In this document: positions 10,192 through 21,402 of the stretch, one piece after another
Position numbering within the stretch: position 1 is the stretch's first letter
Layout: the number at the start of each line of letters is the position of its first letter
NCBI GenBank assembly: GCA_025504975.1
Contig: JANUWI010000006.1
Location: 1,488,001-1,552,000 of the forward strand
Source of the DNA: Plenodomus lindquistii
Lineage: Eukaryota; Ascomycota; Dothideomycetes; Pleosporales; Leptosphaeriaceae
Length of the DNA stretch: 64,000 nt
Direction of reading: 5' to 3'
Notes under the pieces: model-generated
Told to the model about the DNA's origin: nothing
Databases searched by the model: none
What the model saw: only the letters and a program-made list of their open reading frames with translations
Program-made: the position numbers and the translations under genes

Positions 10192-12567
10192 ATGATTGTG
10201 CGGGAGAGCCCCAAGTCCAGAGGTAACTTGACATGTGCATGCAGGGGCTTGTCGCATCGTCACCGCTGACATGCCATACTAGTTCAAAACAACCAGCCTA
10301 ATTGGCCGCCGCAGTCGCCTGTCGAAGCCCTGCTCAGTTCACCATCTGGTCGCAAAAAGTACGAGAGTCGCCGCGAGCGCGCTTCAGCGTCGCCATCCCC
10401 CAGCAAGCGCCGCCCCATGTCCCGCCATGACACGAACGATGACACCGAAGAGGAGGACGAGGAGACGCTGCAGTTGAAGCTACAGGCCATCGAGGCAAAA
10501 CTCAAGATCAAAGCACTGCAGAAGAAAAAGGCAACCGAAAATGAAAGCTTTGGCAGTGCCGCACCCTCCTCCAGCGCAGACTACCCTAAGAGCCCTCGAA
10601 GGGCGAACATGTTCCAGCCAGCAGCCGATGTGCAAGTCCCTCACTCGCCTGTACGCATACGACGCGCGCCAGAAGAGCAAAAAAGTCCTGCGCGAGTTAT
10701 ATTGGGTATCGACAAGGGCCTCACGGCGAGGGATATCAGTCTCAGGCGACCAGGCACTGGCATGAGCGGGAGACTGTCACGCGCAGATTCTCAACGAAGA
10801 GGCGACGCGCCTAGGATCAAGTCGTTCAGCGAGCGCATTGCAGAGAGCAAAATCAAAGAGAAGGATCGCGAAGAAAAGGAGATGAAGATCGAGACAAGAC
10901 GAAGCAGAGGATTTGGCCTCCATAGCATGGAAGGATTGAAGGAACGATCAGCGTCGAGACCAGAATCCTCTTTGAGCGCGGCAGGCGCCAGGTCCTCCAA
11001 GGCAATGCCACCTCCACCAGCGAGGGGACACAGCAGAACGCACAGCCAGTCGAATTCAAATCTCCCACAACCACCCACGCCACGTCCTGGTCTCACGCGC
11101 TCATCCTTTTCCGACACTTCGCGTCCAGCATCGTCGTCATCCAAGGCATCTTTCAGCAGTTTTGGATCCACCTCGACCGCCGCAAAGTATGCCGAGATAT
11201 CGCAACGAGACAACAGCGCGGAGGCGACAAGCTTCGAATCAAACTCGGGCCTGCATCTGAAGTCCCGAGAGATGCCACACAACGATGTCACACGTGCGCT
11301 AGAAGGCAAGACGATTCTAACCATTCCGCAACTACTCAAGACAGTCAAGGGACCTGCATACGATCCACCCGATTACGAGAACGACTATGTCATCCTGGGA
11401 GTTATCTGCTCCAAGTCGGAACCTATCAGTACTAAGAACGCCTTCAAGGAGCAGTCCAAAACCAATCAAGAGCAGGGCGATCATACGAACAAGTTCATGG
11501 TCTTGAAACTGACAGACCTGAAATATGAGATGGACCTGTTTCTTTTCGACACTGGCTTCTCGCACTTCTGGAAGCTACCCCTTGGAACCCTAATCGCCGT
11601 CTTGAACCCAGACATCATGCCGCCGCGAAATCGAGATACTGGCAAATTCAACCTCAAACTCTCCAGCTCCGACGACACAATCATAGAGCTTGGCACAGCT
11701 CGAGATCTCGACTTTTGCCATGCCAAGAAGGCGGACGGCCAGGGATGTAAGCAATGGATTGACAGTCGCAAGACAGAATACTGCGAATGGCATATCCAGT
11801 TACAAGTTGAGAAGAGCAAGAGAGGGCGCATGGAGATTAATACCATGACCGGCATGGGCAACGGACCGCGGGGCGGCAGCATGTTTGGAAGATTCACCAA
11901 GGGCGGACCTAAAGGCTCTGAATTGAAACGCGAAGGACGATACCATGATCGCGAATTACACGAGACAGTCTACATTGCGCCAGCACCTGGTGGCGCAGCA
12001 AGACTCATCGATCGAGATCGCCAGCAGTGGGAGGGAGGCGCTGGCCGAGAAGACAAGTTCCGTAAGCAACTTGCTGCAAAGGAGAAGGAGAGAGAGCTCG
12101 CGAAGAAGTTGGGAACGATGGGTGACGGCAGCACTGGTGGTGACTACATGAAGATCAAGGGTGCAGGCACGCAAAATCTACCTGCACGCGGTTATATGTC
12201 TTCCCAAGGGTCAACAGGTGCCAAGCCAGCGAAGGCAACGGAGGAGGACATCAGCAGTCTACTCAACCGTACATCCGCTGATGTTTCCCTCGCACCTGTT
12301 AAGCGCAAGCGCACCGCGTCCGCCAAGTCATCTACCTCGAGTGATCCGGTGGGGTGGGGTTTCAAGTACGGCCGCATCCCATCGCCGAAGAAGGCAATTC
12401 CATCTGCATTTCAGGGCACCAGAGATGCAAGTCCCATTAAGAAAAAGGCGCGACTACTACTACCGGAAAAGGGCATACGCGAGCCAGGAAGAGAGAGTTT
12501 AGGCGGATTGGACGTTGGTCTAATTGCCGCCATGGACGATGACGATGATGATTTGGAAGTTGTTTAA
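10192..12567 (+). CDS. MCM10: DNA replication factor Mcm10
   Basis: Mcm10 activates the CMG helicase and links it to polymerase alpha at origins. A tiny first exon (10192-10222, 10 codons plus one base) joins 10283-12567 over a 60-nt intron (GTAACT...CTGAC...TAG), giving 771 aa. The N-terminal half is disordered, with a charged coiled segment and SP-rich stretches. The conserved core follows: an OB-fold at about residues 375-475 (containing NDYVILGVICSKSEPIS, KFMVLKLTDLKYEMDLFLF and FWKLPLGTLIAVLNP). Next is the Mcm10 zinc finger at about 489-516 (C-x9-C-x11-C-x2-H within FCHAKKADGQGCK...EYCEWH). The C-terminus has the fungal GWGFKYGRIPSPKK block and an acidic tail. It is divergent from RNH202 and shares its ACGCG-containing promoter. 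Confidence 0.93.
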
Positions 12568-12954
12568 TTCTTGTGATATCCCAGCTCTGTCGTTGAACAG
12601 GACCTAAAGACATAGGGCGATGGTATGGCGTTTGAAATGCAGTGCGCTGATTGGGTGGCGGGGTTAAGCGAGTGAGCCCCATTTCGACTTTTCTAGTCTG
12701 GGTTGATGTCTTGCGGGTTTTATGTAGCCTGGCTTTACGAATTTCCTTGTCTGTGTCAATATCAATAGACCGATCACGGTCGATTTCTTTGCTTTCGAAT
12801 TCTGAGCATTTTCATTCCTGACATATGTGAGATCTGGCGCAGCTCTAGCAGGAAAAGAATTGCGAACGAGTTGATATTATCGCGCCCTACCGACCCAGGA
12901 TCGACGTTCATCAACTCAAAAGCCAGCGTTGTAAGAACGCCTACATCTGCGGAC
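12568..12954. other. Intergenic region between MCM10 and the TTL-like gene
   Basis: This 387-bp stretch is the 3' flank of MCM10 and the 5' flank of the next gene on the same strand. It is open in the downstream gene's frame from 12871, but that stretch starts with TTG and not ATG. No specific site recognised. Confidence 0.4.
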
Positions 12955-14379
12955 ATGGCAGCTCATGAATCTACCTCGGACGACACAATCTATTGTCTCA
13001 TCAACTACGAAGACCCCTACGTGCAGCCCCTCATCCTCTCTGCCCTCTCCAAACGCCTCCCCCCATCATCCTATAAACTCATAACATCTCTCTCCGAACT
13101 ACCCTCCCCAGATTCACGACTCCTCCAATGGGTACAATACGAATCTATCGATTTCGACCACTTGATGTCGCACCCCACAACCTCCCTCGCAAACGCCTAC
13201 GTAATCCGCAAAGCGCTAATCCGGAAACACTACCTCAGCACCACTGTCTCCAACTGGATTACCAAGCACCCTGATTCCGCGCTGACTCGAGGCGTAAAGC
13301 CGAGTGTGGAGTTTGAAGTAGATTATGCGGAGTTCTTGGATGATGCGCTGGTGGAAGCGTGGGAGTTGCATGAGAGTTGGGCGAGGGGAGAGGGGAAAGA
13401 AGAGAGGGAGAGGGAATGGTGGATATTGAAGCCGGGGATGAGTGAGAGGGGGCAGGGTATTCGGTTATTTTCGAGTGAAGAGGAACTGACCGAGATTTTT
13501 GAGGAGTGGGATCCTGAAAGCGATGATGAAGGGGACGAAGAGGGGGACGCGAGGAGTGATGCCGGTGATGCAGAAGAGAAGGAAGGTAACGGCATTGTAA
13601 CATCCCAACTCCGTCACTTCATCGCACAACCCTACATCCACCCTCCCCTCCTCTTATCCCCACCTTCCCCCTCCACAAACCCACCAACATCTCCTCTCCC
13701 AGCGACCCGAAAATTCCACATCCGCACGTACGTCCTCGCCTCAGGCGCCCTCACAGTATCCATCTACCGCCCCATGCTCGCCCTCTTCGCAGCCCGCGAC
13801 TACATACCCCCCTGGTCCCCCTCACTCTCCTCCTCCCGCGACGAAGCCATGAAAGCACACCTCACAAACACCTGTCTCCAATCCACGGGAGACCGTGAAG
13901 GCTCCGTAGCCTTGTTCTGGGATCTCCCTGATACGCTGCCCTCGCAACCTTCGTTCACTACCACCAACACTCCCAATCCCAATACCACATACCCCCTCAC
14001 CCATGCAACCGCAGGCCCAGACTGGAAACATCAAGTCTTCGCCCAGATCTGCGCCCTCACCAAAGAAACCTTCGAAGCAGCAGCGCGCGGCATGAGCATT
14101 CATTTCCAGACATTGCCCAATGCGTTTGAGGTTTTTGGACTGGATTTCATGGTTGGTGTTGAGGGGGATGAGGGGGAGTTGAGGACGTGGTTGATGGAGG
14201 TTAATGCTTTTCCGGATTTTAGGCAGACTGGGGGGGAGTTGAGGGGGTTGGTTGGGGGGCTGTTTGAGGGGGTTGTTGGGGAGGGGGTAAGGGGGTTTTT
14301 GGGGGGGGAGGGGGAGGGGGTGGAAGGGCAGGATGGGGGGTTGGTGAGAGTTTTGGATATTGATTTGGGGAGACGGTGA
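12955..14379 (+). CDS. Tubulin-tyrosine-ligase-family (TTL, ATP-grasp) protein
   Basis: A single exon encodes 474 aa. TTL/ATP-grasp landmarks are in order: a nucleotide-binding segment WWILKPGMSERGQGIRLF (about 155-172), RKFHIRTYVLASG (about 252-264), HLTNTCLQ (about 301-308), and the metal-binding end DFMVG followed by TWLMEVNAFPDF (about 399-425). Fungal members are related to yeast Pby1 and S. pombe TTL proteins. The substrate (tubulin tail or another acceptor) cannot be told from sequence. An acidic insert (EEWDPESDDEGDEEGD) splits the domain. From about 14130 to the stop the coding strand becomes extremely G-rich, encoding a Gly/Glu/Val-rich tail of low information. The ATG at 12955 is the first available in frame. 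Confidence 0.82.
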   Translation: MAAHESTSDDTIYCLINYEDPYVQPLILSALSKRLPPSSYKLITSLSELPSPDSRLLQWVQYESIDFDHLMSHPTTSLANAYVIRKALIRKHYLSTTVSNWITKHPDSALTRGVKPSVEFEVDYAEFLDDALVEAWELHESWARGEGKEEREREWWILKPGMSERGQGIRLFSSEEELTEIFEEWDPESDDEGDEEGDARSDAGDAEEKEGNGIVTSQLRHFIAQPYIHPPLLLSPPSPSTNPPTSPLPATRKFHIRTYVLASGALTVSIYRPMLALFAARDYIPPWSPSLSSSRDEAMKAHLTNTCLQSTGDREGSVALFWDLPDTLPSQPSFTTTNTPNPNTTYPLTHATAGPDWKHQVFAQICALTKETFEAAARGMSIHFQTLPNAFEVFGLDFMVGVEGDEGELRTWLMEVNAFPDFRQTGGELRGLVGGLFEGVVGEGVRGFLGGEGEGVEGQDGGLVRVLDIDLGRR

Positions 14380-15177
14380 GGGGGAGGAGTTATTTGGATT
14401 CGCTGTTTAGGAGGGTGTGGCTGTTCATTACTTCATTCGTGGTACAGAGGCGAATAGCTGTGATGGCAAATAGTTTGGGGTACACTCGAATGAGCTACGT
14501 GTTGCACATCTTCGGGGGAACCATGATGATCTGTACTCTATATCATCATCAACGGTCACCACTATACTCTCCCCACAGATGGCACCATTTTCTGCTGCAC
14601 GCGTCCACATGTGAGATGCACATCACAAATGCATTGGTTGCTCGTCCCGGCACATCCGCATGCGATCCGTATCCCTGCAGCAATGGCCCATCACAAGCGC
14701 AACAGCCAAGTGCTCATCAGCCTCAGTTGCCGCTCCCCACAGCGCGGTTGGCGCAAAGCAAAAATGCCATGCTGTCGATCGCCGTCGCTTTCGAGATGAG
14801 GGTCCAAACCGCCATTCCCGTCGTAGCCCTAGCGTCCTCGGCAAGGCGACAACATGCCCATGCTTCATCGCCCACCCCGCTCTTGCACAACACACCCGTA
14901 TTGGGGACATGTGCAGCATATCGCGCAAAGGCCTCCAGCGTTGTTTACTGGGGAAATGTCTCATGCAGTGCTGGTGGGAGACAAACGGCGTCAGCTGCGC
15001 CTGGCGTGCTGCGCGTCTCCGTGGGCGCCGATTGCCTTCATTCCATACCGCTAATATCTCACTCACCTGCGTAAACACAGCACAGCACACTAATCTCTAA
15101 TCGCACAGCAAACACACCTTTGTGACTTCAACATCAACAAACACATCAAATCCACACTCCCGCCCCGTGGAGTGGCA
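14380..15177. other. GC-rich gene-free stretch
   Basis: About 800 bp with long overlapping open frames on both strands (notably 14623-15090 minus and 14660-15100 plus). None shows a recognisable domain. I treat them as the by-product of low stop-codon density in GC-rich DNA. The right end is the hydrolase-fold gene's 5' flank. Confidence 0.4.
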
Positions 15178-16131
15178 ATGATAATCAACCTCTCAGACAC
15201 CGAGTCCTTCCACCTGCCCGACAACCGCACCCTCTCCTACGCCCTCTATGGCTCCCCTGTCCCCCGTACCACCCTAATCTACGCCCACAGCATGCCATCT
15301 TCTCGCCTCGAAGGCAAACTCTGGCACGCAGCTTGCGTAAAGCGTCATATCCGGCTCATTGCGCCCGACCGGCCTGGCTGCGGCTTGTCCACTTTCCAGC
15401 GCAATCGCAGTGTACTCGACTGGCCAGCCGACATCCTCGCGCTGCTAGACCACCTCAAGATCCACGAGTTCTACATCTTGGGCGTGGGCGGCGGCGCAGC
15501 GTATGCGCTTTCAGGCGTGTGGAGTGTAGGCGAGAGACTGCGCGGGGCTAGCATTGTGGGAGGCTGTTGGGATCGGAATGGGGGGATGGGTGCGGGGATT
15601 GCGGTACGGCCGCGGATGGTGGGGTGGGTTGCGCCTTGGATGCACGGCTTCAGCACGATGATGCTTGAGAATATGATGGGCAAGGCTAGTCGGAACGCGG
15701 ATCCTAAGCTCTTTGAGGCCATGCTGGCCAAAGAGGTGGATGGCCGCTTACCCGCTGAACAAATCGCCATCCGCGATGCGACGAATTGGCCTACTATTGT
15801 CGCCATGACGCGCGAGACGTTCCACAAAGGCAGTGAAGGTGCGAGCTGGGAGGCCAGATTGCAGGGAAGTACTTGGGGGTTTGAGCTCGGCAATTTAAGG
15901 GTCGGTGAACACGGTGTCCCGTTGAGCATCTGGCACGGTACGGGTGATGCGGGATGTGCTGCTGCGCTGGCTTCAAAGGCGCATTGCGCTATGCCGGGTA
16001 GCGTGCTGCATTTGCAAGACGGAGAGGGCTGCATCAGCTACATGCTTCGAGATGCTGATGCTATTTTGCTGGAGCTTTTGGGCGAGGACGAGAGTGTTGA
16101 GGTGGAGGAGTATATGACGGTAGGCTATTAG
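15178..16131 (+). CDS. Alpha/beta-hydrolase-fold protein lacking catalytic Ser and His
   Basis: The 317-aa protein follows the alpha/beta-hydrolase pattern: strand TLIYAHSMPSSR near the oxyanion position, LIAPDRPGCGLST (about 61-73), DILALLDHLKIHEFYILG, then the nucleophile elbow and a late strand (PLSIWHGTGDAG). Related fungal proteins read ...GVSGGGPYA at the elbow. Here it reads GVGGGAAYA (residues 102-110), so Gly104 sits where the nucleophilic Ser belongs. The usual C-terminal G-H-x-S is GEGCIS, with Cys285 in place of His. Two of three catalytic residues are therefore missing, though the frame is intact with no premature stop. It is either a pseudoenzyme with a binding role or a gene early in decay. 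The first ATG in frame is used. Confidence 0.75.
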   Translation: MIINLSDTESFHLPDNRTLSYALYGSPVPRTTLIYAHSMPSSRLEGKLWHAACVKRHIRLIAPDRPGCGLSTFQRNRSVLDWPADILALLDHLKIHEFYILGVGGGAAYALSGVWSVGERLRGASIVGGCWDRNGGMGAGIAVRPRMVGWVAPWMHGFSTMMLENMMGKASRNADPKLFEAMLAKEVDGRLPAEQIAIRDATNWPTIVAMTRETFHKGSEGASWEARLQGSTWGFELGNLRVGEHGVPLSIWHGTGDAGCAAALASKAHCAMPGSVLHLQDGEGCISYMLRDADAILLELLGEDESVEVEEYMTVGY

Positions 16132-17095
16132 GTGGGCGGGCGTTTCCATGGGTTATGTTCGGTCTTGAGCCTGGTGTTTTTATCGTTTTTCGGGGGTATT
16201 TTTTTTCCTTTCAATATAGCGCTGGTGCATCATGCACATCACCTTCGTCTGGCGACGAGACCACACTTTGGAAAAAAGAATTGATTCTCAGAACATGTAT
16301 CTTGGTTACGACCCTGCGTCTGTGTGGATTTTTGAAGTGCCACAAACCACATATCTTTCTCTATTATCTCATGAACAGAACTCTCACACAAACTACACAC
16401 ATTCGGTAGCAACACATACAGCCATAGCTCATAGGAGTTCAACTCAACGGAATGCATGATATGCTATGATTTTAATTTGATTTGCTTGTGGGTGATGTCC
16501 AGATTGTGGGGGTGCTATATTTTGCTTGTCAGTGATGTCTGGGTTATGGAATCGCGAAATCATGTTTCAAATTCTACGCTGAAATGTAAATCGCGAGAAG
16601 AGTGGTTGTTGTTGTTAGGACTAGGGTACTGCGATGCTCCCGGAGTTGACCAACCTGCATGTTTAATTGGTGAATCGTACCAACATATCTGGCGAGCGGT
16701 GCGAAGAATGCAAGATACAAGCGATTATCTAATCTAGCATAAAATAAAAACCCCTGCGAAATCTGCTAGATCGTGCAGAAAGAGTACCATAGACTTTGAA
16801 TATTTTGTGTGAAAAAAAAAACAAGAAGAAGATGTGGCTTTTAAATCTATAGCAATGCAAGCGAGCGGAAAGTGTATATAACAAGTCTACTCTCTGCGTC
16901 TACACATTTTTTTTTCTTTCATCCCATTTCACCACAACACGAACAAACAATCTTCAAAGTCAAAACAACAAGCCAACTCTACAACCCTTCACCAAATAGT
17001 AAGTCACCCCCTTTCCCTCCGCCTAACCACCTCCCCCATCCTAACCCCCCCACCCAGGAACCTAACCAACCAACCAACCAACCACCCATCCCAAA
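16132..17095. promoter_or_regulatory. Intergenic region and promoter of the secreted-protein gene
   Basis: Nothing coding is evident from 16132 to 16870. A TATATAA box lies at 16875-16881, followed by a pyrimidine-rich leader with long T and C runs. A likely 5'-UTR intron starts at GTAAGT (about 16999) and ends at CCCAG (about 17058), just before an ACCA tetranucleotide run and the ATG at 17096. Confidence 0.55.
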
Positions 17096-17497
17096 ATGAA
17101 GTTTTCCCCCGTCTCCGCCCTCCTCCCAACCACCCTCCTCCTCGCCACCACCTCCGCCAAACACCCTGCCTCCCTCACCCTCACCCCCGCCGTCCAGCCC
17201 AGCACCACCGCCACCACCACCCCCAGTCCCCCCCTCATCACCGCCAACCTGAAAAAGCACCCCAAGCCCACGGCAGACATCGAGGCCCTTGCGCCTCCCC
17301 ACACACAGGCCGCCAAGGCCAAATTGGAGCCCCGGCAAGCGGGGTTTCCGGAGGGTGTTGAGATTCCGTTTGAGCCGGAGAGGGAGGCGTGGGTTGATGG
17401 GAGGGAGGGGAAGGGGAAGGGGAAGCCGAAGGAGGGGGGCAGCTCGATGGTTACGAGGGTGAGGAGTCTTGTGGCGGAGAAGTCGGGGGGTTTGTAA
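17096..17497 (+). CDS. Small secreted protein, 133 aa
   Basis: Residues 1-21 (MKFSPVSALLPTTLLLATTSA) form a signal peptide with a basic start, hydrophobic core and small residues at the cut site. The mature part is Pro/Thr-rich then Lys/Glu-rich, has no cysteine and no recognised domain, and contains LEPRQ, a context in which fungal propeptides are sometimes cleaved. The promoter has a good TATA box and a probable leader intron, which suggests regulated, strong expression. The coding strand switches abruptly from C-rich to G-rich near 17340. It could be a cell-wall or extracellular peptide precursor; an effector role would be speculation. Confidence 0.65.
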   Translation: MKFSPVSALLPTTLLLATTSAKHPASLTLTPAVQPSTTATTTPSPPLITANLKKHPKPTADIEALAPPHTQAAKAKLEPRQAGFPEGVEIPFEPEREAWVDGREGKGKGKPKEGGSSMVTRVRSLVAEKSGGL

Positions 17498-17969
17498 AGG
17501 GGGGGGGGTATTTGTAGATTTCTCGGTTCAGGAATTGTGTGGAGGATGGATGGAGTTTGGTGTTTGGTTCGTGTGCTTTATAGTATGTCAAAAGTTTTGG
17601 GATTTTTTTTTGGTGGAAAAGCTGGTGGAGGTGGAGTCTTCATGGTTGGGTATGATGCCCGGGATGATGGAGTTTGGTGTATAATTGGATGCTTCATAGA
17701 GTCGTAAAAGTTTTGGGACTGTTGGTAGAAAAGCTGTTGTTATCTTCTTGGTGGTGTATGTTTGTGCTTTATGTGAGACGATGTGGCATGTGTTTTTCAT
17801 AAAGAATAGTGGATCTCTTCTACGTGACCGTGGGGAATACATTTTGGATGTGGTATTCTTCTAGACATGAAGGTGTACAACTGATGCGCATCCATGTATG
17901 ATATCATTGCCCGTGCAATGCCTGAGGACTGAACGCATACTGGAACGTCTGGCCTCACCAGACACCGTA
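17498..17969. other. Convergent 3' flank
   Basis: This AT-richer stretch lies between convergent genes. Two similar blocks (around 17548-17610 and 17664-17720, sharing GGAGTTTGGTGT and AAAAGTTTTGGGA) suggest a small local duplication of about 120 bp. No gene seen. Confidence 0.45.
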
Positions 17970-19152
17970 TCAATAGTAACCATCGGAGCTATATCCGGAG
18001 TCATCCTCGGGTCCGACTTCGTTGTCCTCGTCTCCAACAAACTCTGCCGTAGATTCGAATTCCTCAACATATCCATTGCCATCTTCCTCATCTTCCTTAT
18101 TGCCGTCTTCTCCATACTCCTCATTGCCATCTTCCAGCTCTGAAGGCGAGTCCAATTGTCCCATCAGTTCCTGGGCCTTGCGTAGCCGCGTCTTCTCTCT
18201 CTCGATGCTATCCAATTGAGCTTCATCGAGGTGTTTTTGCATTCGCCCCATCACTTTTGTTACCCACTCCGAGACTTCCCAGAGATATGCATTCATTTGG
18301 TTCATTTCCTGGATCACGGTACTCTTAGCGCTTGCGAGCTGGCTGGTAACGCGTGCATGGTCCAGAGGAGATGCAATCTCAATTCTTTTGTCTCGAGCAT
18401 TTTCGCGTCGATCCATGAGATGTGAGCGTATGGTGTCGATCTTCAGTCGGAAGTCTTTAGCGTGTTCCTCACAGTATCCAAGGACCTCAGTATCTCCTTC
18501 GCCCATAGAGGAAAGGACCTCTTCGTGTGTGGCGATTTCTTGTGCCAGGAAGCTCCTAATAGCAGTCTTCACTTGGCGGAATGCGTGCATCGGTCCATTG
18601 ACATCACTCCCGCGATTGAATCCGCCGGGTTGTCCTAGACGTAATGTATCAATAAAGCGATAAACGCCTTCCAGATGTTTTTTGAGATCCGCGACCTTCG
18701 ATTCCGATGTCAATCTGTCCTCTTGAGCAGTCTCCAACGCGCGCCGGAGCTTAGTCGCCTTCCATTCGGCAGAGTCCTTCACTTCAACCATCTGCAAGGT
18801 CAGCACAAGAGACAAAAATTGAATCCTTGTTCAGGCGGTACACACCTCTTCCATTTCATCTGAGTGCGACCTCTTCAGCGTTTGCAGCTCCTCAGCATGT
18901 TGTTTCTTCAGTTTCTCAATCTCAGCAACGTGCGCTTGCGCGAGACGCTCCATCCTCGCGCCGCGTTCATGAGCAAGTGTTCCCAGTCCAGCCATGCACG
19001 CATCAATATTCTCGATCGCGGTTATCTCTTCCTATTCGCGTGTTAGTTAATCTCTGAAACTCTTAGTGCATTGCCTGGGTGACACTCACCTTCTGTGCCT
19101 GCATGACCTGGCTAAATTGGTCCATGAGGGAATTAGCTGGCGAGTCCGCCAT
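17970..19152 (-). CDS. Coiled-coil protein with acidic C-terminus, unknown function
   Basis: Three exons: 19090-19152, 18846-19031 and 17970-18791. The introns are 58 nt (GTGAGT, CTAAC branch, TAG) and 54 nt (GTGTGT...GCAG), and the product is 356 aa. Exon 2 is a strong heptad-type helix (the segment with EIEKLKKQHAEELQTLKRSH). Exon 3 adds further helices and ends in a ~60-residue Glu/Asp/Gly-rich tail finishing in SDGYY. An in-frame ATG upstream at 19275 would add 41 residues, but MADSPAN has the better context. The domain-free coiled-coil plus acidic tail points to a structural or scaffolding role. I do not recognise the family. Confidence 0.75.
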
Positions 19153-21402
19153 CTTTGCTGTCCAACGGGTTGCACGAAGTTGATGTTGTTGATAATATGA
19201 GTGTTGTGGTAATGGCCTCGCTTCTGTGTTGAAAGGCAACGCTCCAGGATTCGTGCTTCTCACCTTCACCGTCATCGTTTGCTCATAGAGCCACTGTGAG
19301 TCATACTATGCTGAGCATTGATCTCATGTCTTCGTCAGTGCTGGTCACTGAGAGGTCGGCCTAGCTCATATCGACGCGTTCTCGGGCTGCCACCGGGCTG
19401 TGTGTGTCCTCGGACTGGCGGTCGACTTCTGAAGCTTGCGAATTTCATAGTACAATGATCCGAAAGCTTGAAGAATAAGGTGTGCATACTAAATGGAATT
19501 AGCGTGATGGTACTAATGTACGGAGGAAGTGGCGGCGTAGAAGTAAGGCGCCGCGTCTTCACTGCCACACCGCAGCTTTGGGCCAAATTGCGTTGATTGG
19601 GGGACATGCGATGTGCTGACAGCTTGAAAGACAATAGATTGCCTCTGCTGCTTGCCTCCTGTTACGTGCCTACGATTACACCAAATGTGTCATTGGTAGA
19701 AGCTCCAACGCTTTTGTCGCCCACCACGAATTTCGCCTGGAGTTACATAGCCTGTACCGAGTTGATACGAAGTCGTTGTGAGTGCTATCCTAGTATACAC
19801 CAGTGGAAAGCCAGACTGGCCCTCGTGCGACCATTCCTGTACGCATTTCGCGAGGTTACGGGGAATCTGTGCGAGTCTGGAAGATCTGCATGGCTCCCCG
19901 ACCATCCAGTTATACTCCATAGTGTATTATGATGTTACTCTAAGTGTCTGATCGAAAGTCGTTATGCTCAAGCCGCGCCATGCCTGTAGCAGTTTTTTAG
20001 GATAACTTATCGGGTGTGCCAAAACACACGAGCTTTTCCATAATATAGTGCGAAGGATGTGAATGGTATAAGTGGAGGGGAGAACGTGTGCGCAGCAAAT
20101 CTCGAGGTGGTGGTAGACGAGACAAATAGGTGGCATGCGATGGGGGCTCCATAGGCTATCGCATTTGACTTGTATGAGACTTCGAAAAGTACGAGGTGAT
20201 TTGAGACTGAGTGGAATACGAGAGCATATGAGAGCTTATGGCATGGTGCATGTTAAGGAAAGTGACAGGTCAAGACTGTTAGTGAAGCATCTAAGATCAG
20301 TGTCATGCCGTCCTCGCCCACATCCCGCACGTGCAAAGAGAATCATGAGTCGACAAACTTGTCAGATCGTGTGAAGCCCATGAGAGTGCGATAGATGTAG
20401 AGTCTTTAAGCCCACGATTTCATAAGAAGTATCACTCTCGTATTCACGCTTTAGTCTTGCACTTCACAGACATCCGCAAGGGGACAGCAAATCCAAGCAT
20501 GTGTCACTATAGATCACAGATGCTATAGCACAGCTGCACACATTACATCTTTTAAGACACGTTAGTATTGCTCTATCAGAGAAGCAAAAGAAAGTTCGGC
20601 CGGCCATAGGCAGCAGGTACAAGGCAGGCAAAAAGGCAAAAAAGATTGTCGCAACTTGGCGGTACTGGGAATCGACTAATGCTGTATTAGTCTTTTGTCT
20701 TTCTCCGAAAGCAGTACTCAGAAGAGGGATAACATACACCCAGGCTGGCGCGGATCGAAGATCAGAAGCACAATGGCTTCGCCGAACCACAACGCGACGT
20801 CATACCACTAGCTAGAGGGTAATTAGTCACTGTTGGAGTGAATGTTGAGATGGGGATACGAACACCATACCACCTTTGGTATTAAAACGTAAGGTAAATT
20901 GTGCGCATCACCCAAAGGTAATACTTGATTGATGGATGTTTTCAAGATTTATTGCAATATATAGCACTTTTATATCAGCTACAAGACTGCAGCGCGCGTA
21001 AGATCGCTAATTTCAGCAGAAAATTTGCACTCATGCACGAACAAAACAAACTTCACTTTGAGGGCGGGGAAGTGAGGGGCAGCGTCGCGCGCTAGTCCAA
21101 ATGCGCTCGTCAGTCTGCTATCTATGAGGAGTATAACGCTCAAATCTATGTCGTGGCAAGAGAACAACAAAAGTGCACAGAATTTATCGGGTCTCTTTTC
21201 TTCCTCACTTGAGGGCCGCGATCAGTGTTCAAACACCTCAAAGAGCTTTTGATATTTGCGTCGTTCACGGTGAACAGCTTTTGGCGTTGGCGATTGGCTA
21301 ACGAGCTCCTTCGTACCGTTCTAGTCTAGTGGGGCTCACTTTGCATCCGCGATTCTCAATTCTGTCCAATCACCTTTGCTCATCGACGTCCACTTTGCCA
21401 GC
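19153..21402. other. 2.2-kb gene-free region
   Basis: This is the largest empty stretch in the left half. Small open frames exist (for example 19597-19932 plus and 20464-20790 minus) but lack motifs, codon bias and splice context. No RNA gene, terminal repeats or transposon relic is recognised. The last ~200 bp are the promoter of the WD40 gene. Confidence 0.4.

Noticed and set aside
12871..12954. 28-codon N-terminal extension of the TTL-like protein
   Set aside because: The extended frame begins at TTG; the first ATG is at 12955.
14380..15100. Overlapping open frames of 146-232 codons on both strands
   Set aside because: Several frames are open at once in GC-rich DNA, none has a motif or splice-supported structure.
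20464..20790. Cys-rich 108-codon minus-strand ORF
   Set aside because: No signal peptide, no motif, composition like random translation, and it sits in a long gene-empty stretch.
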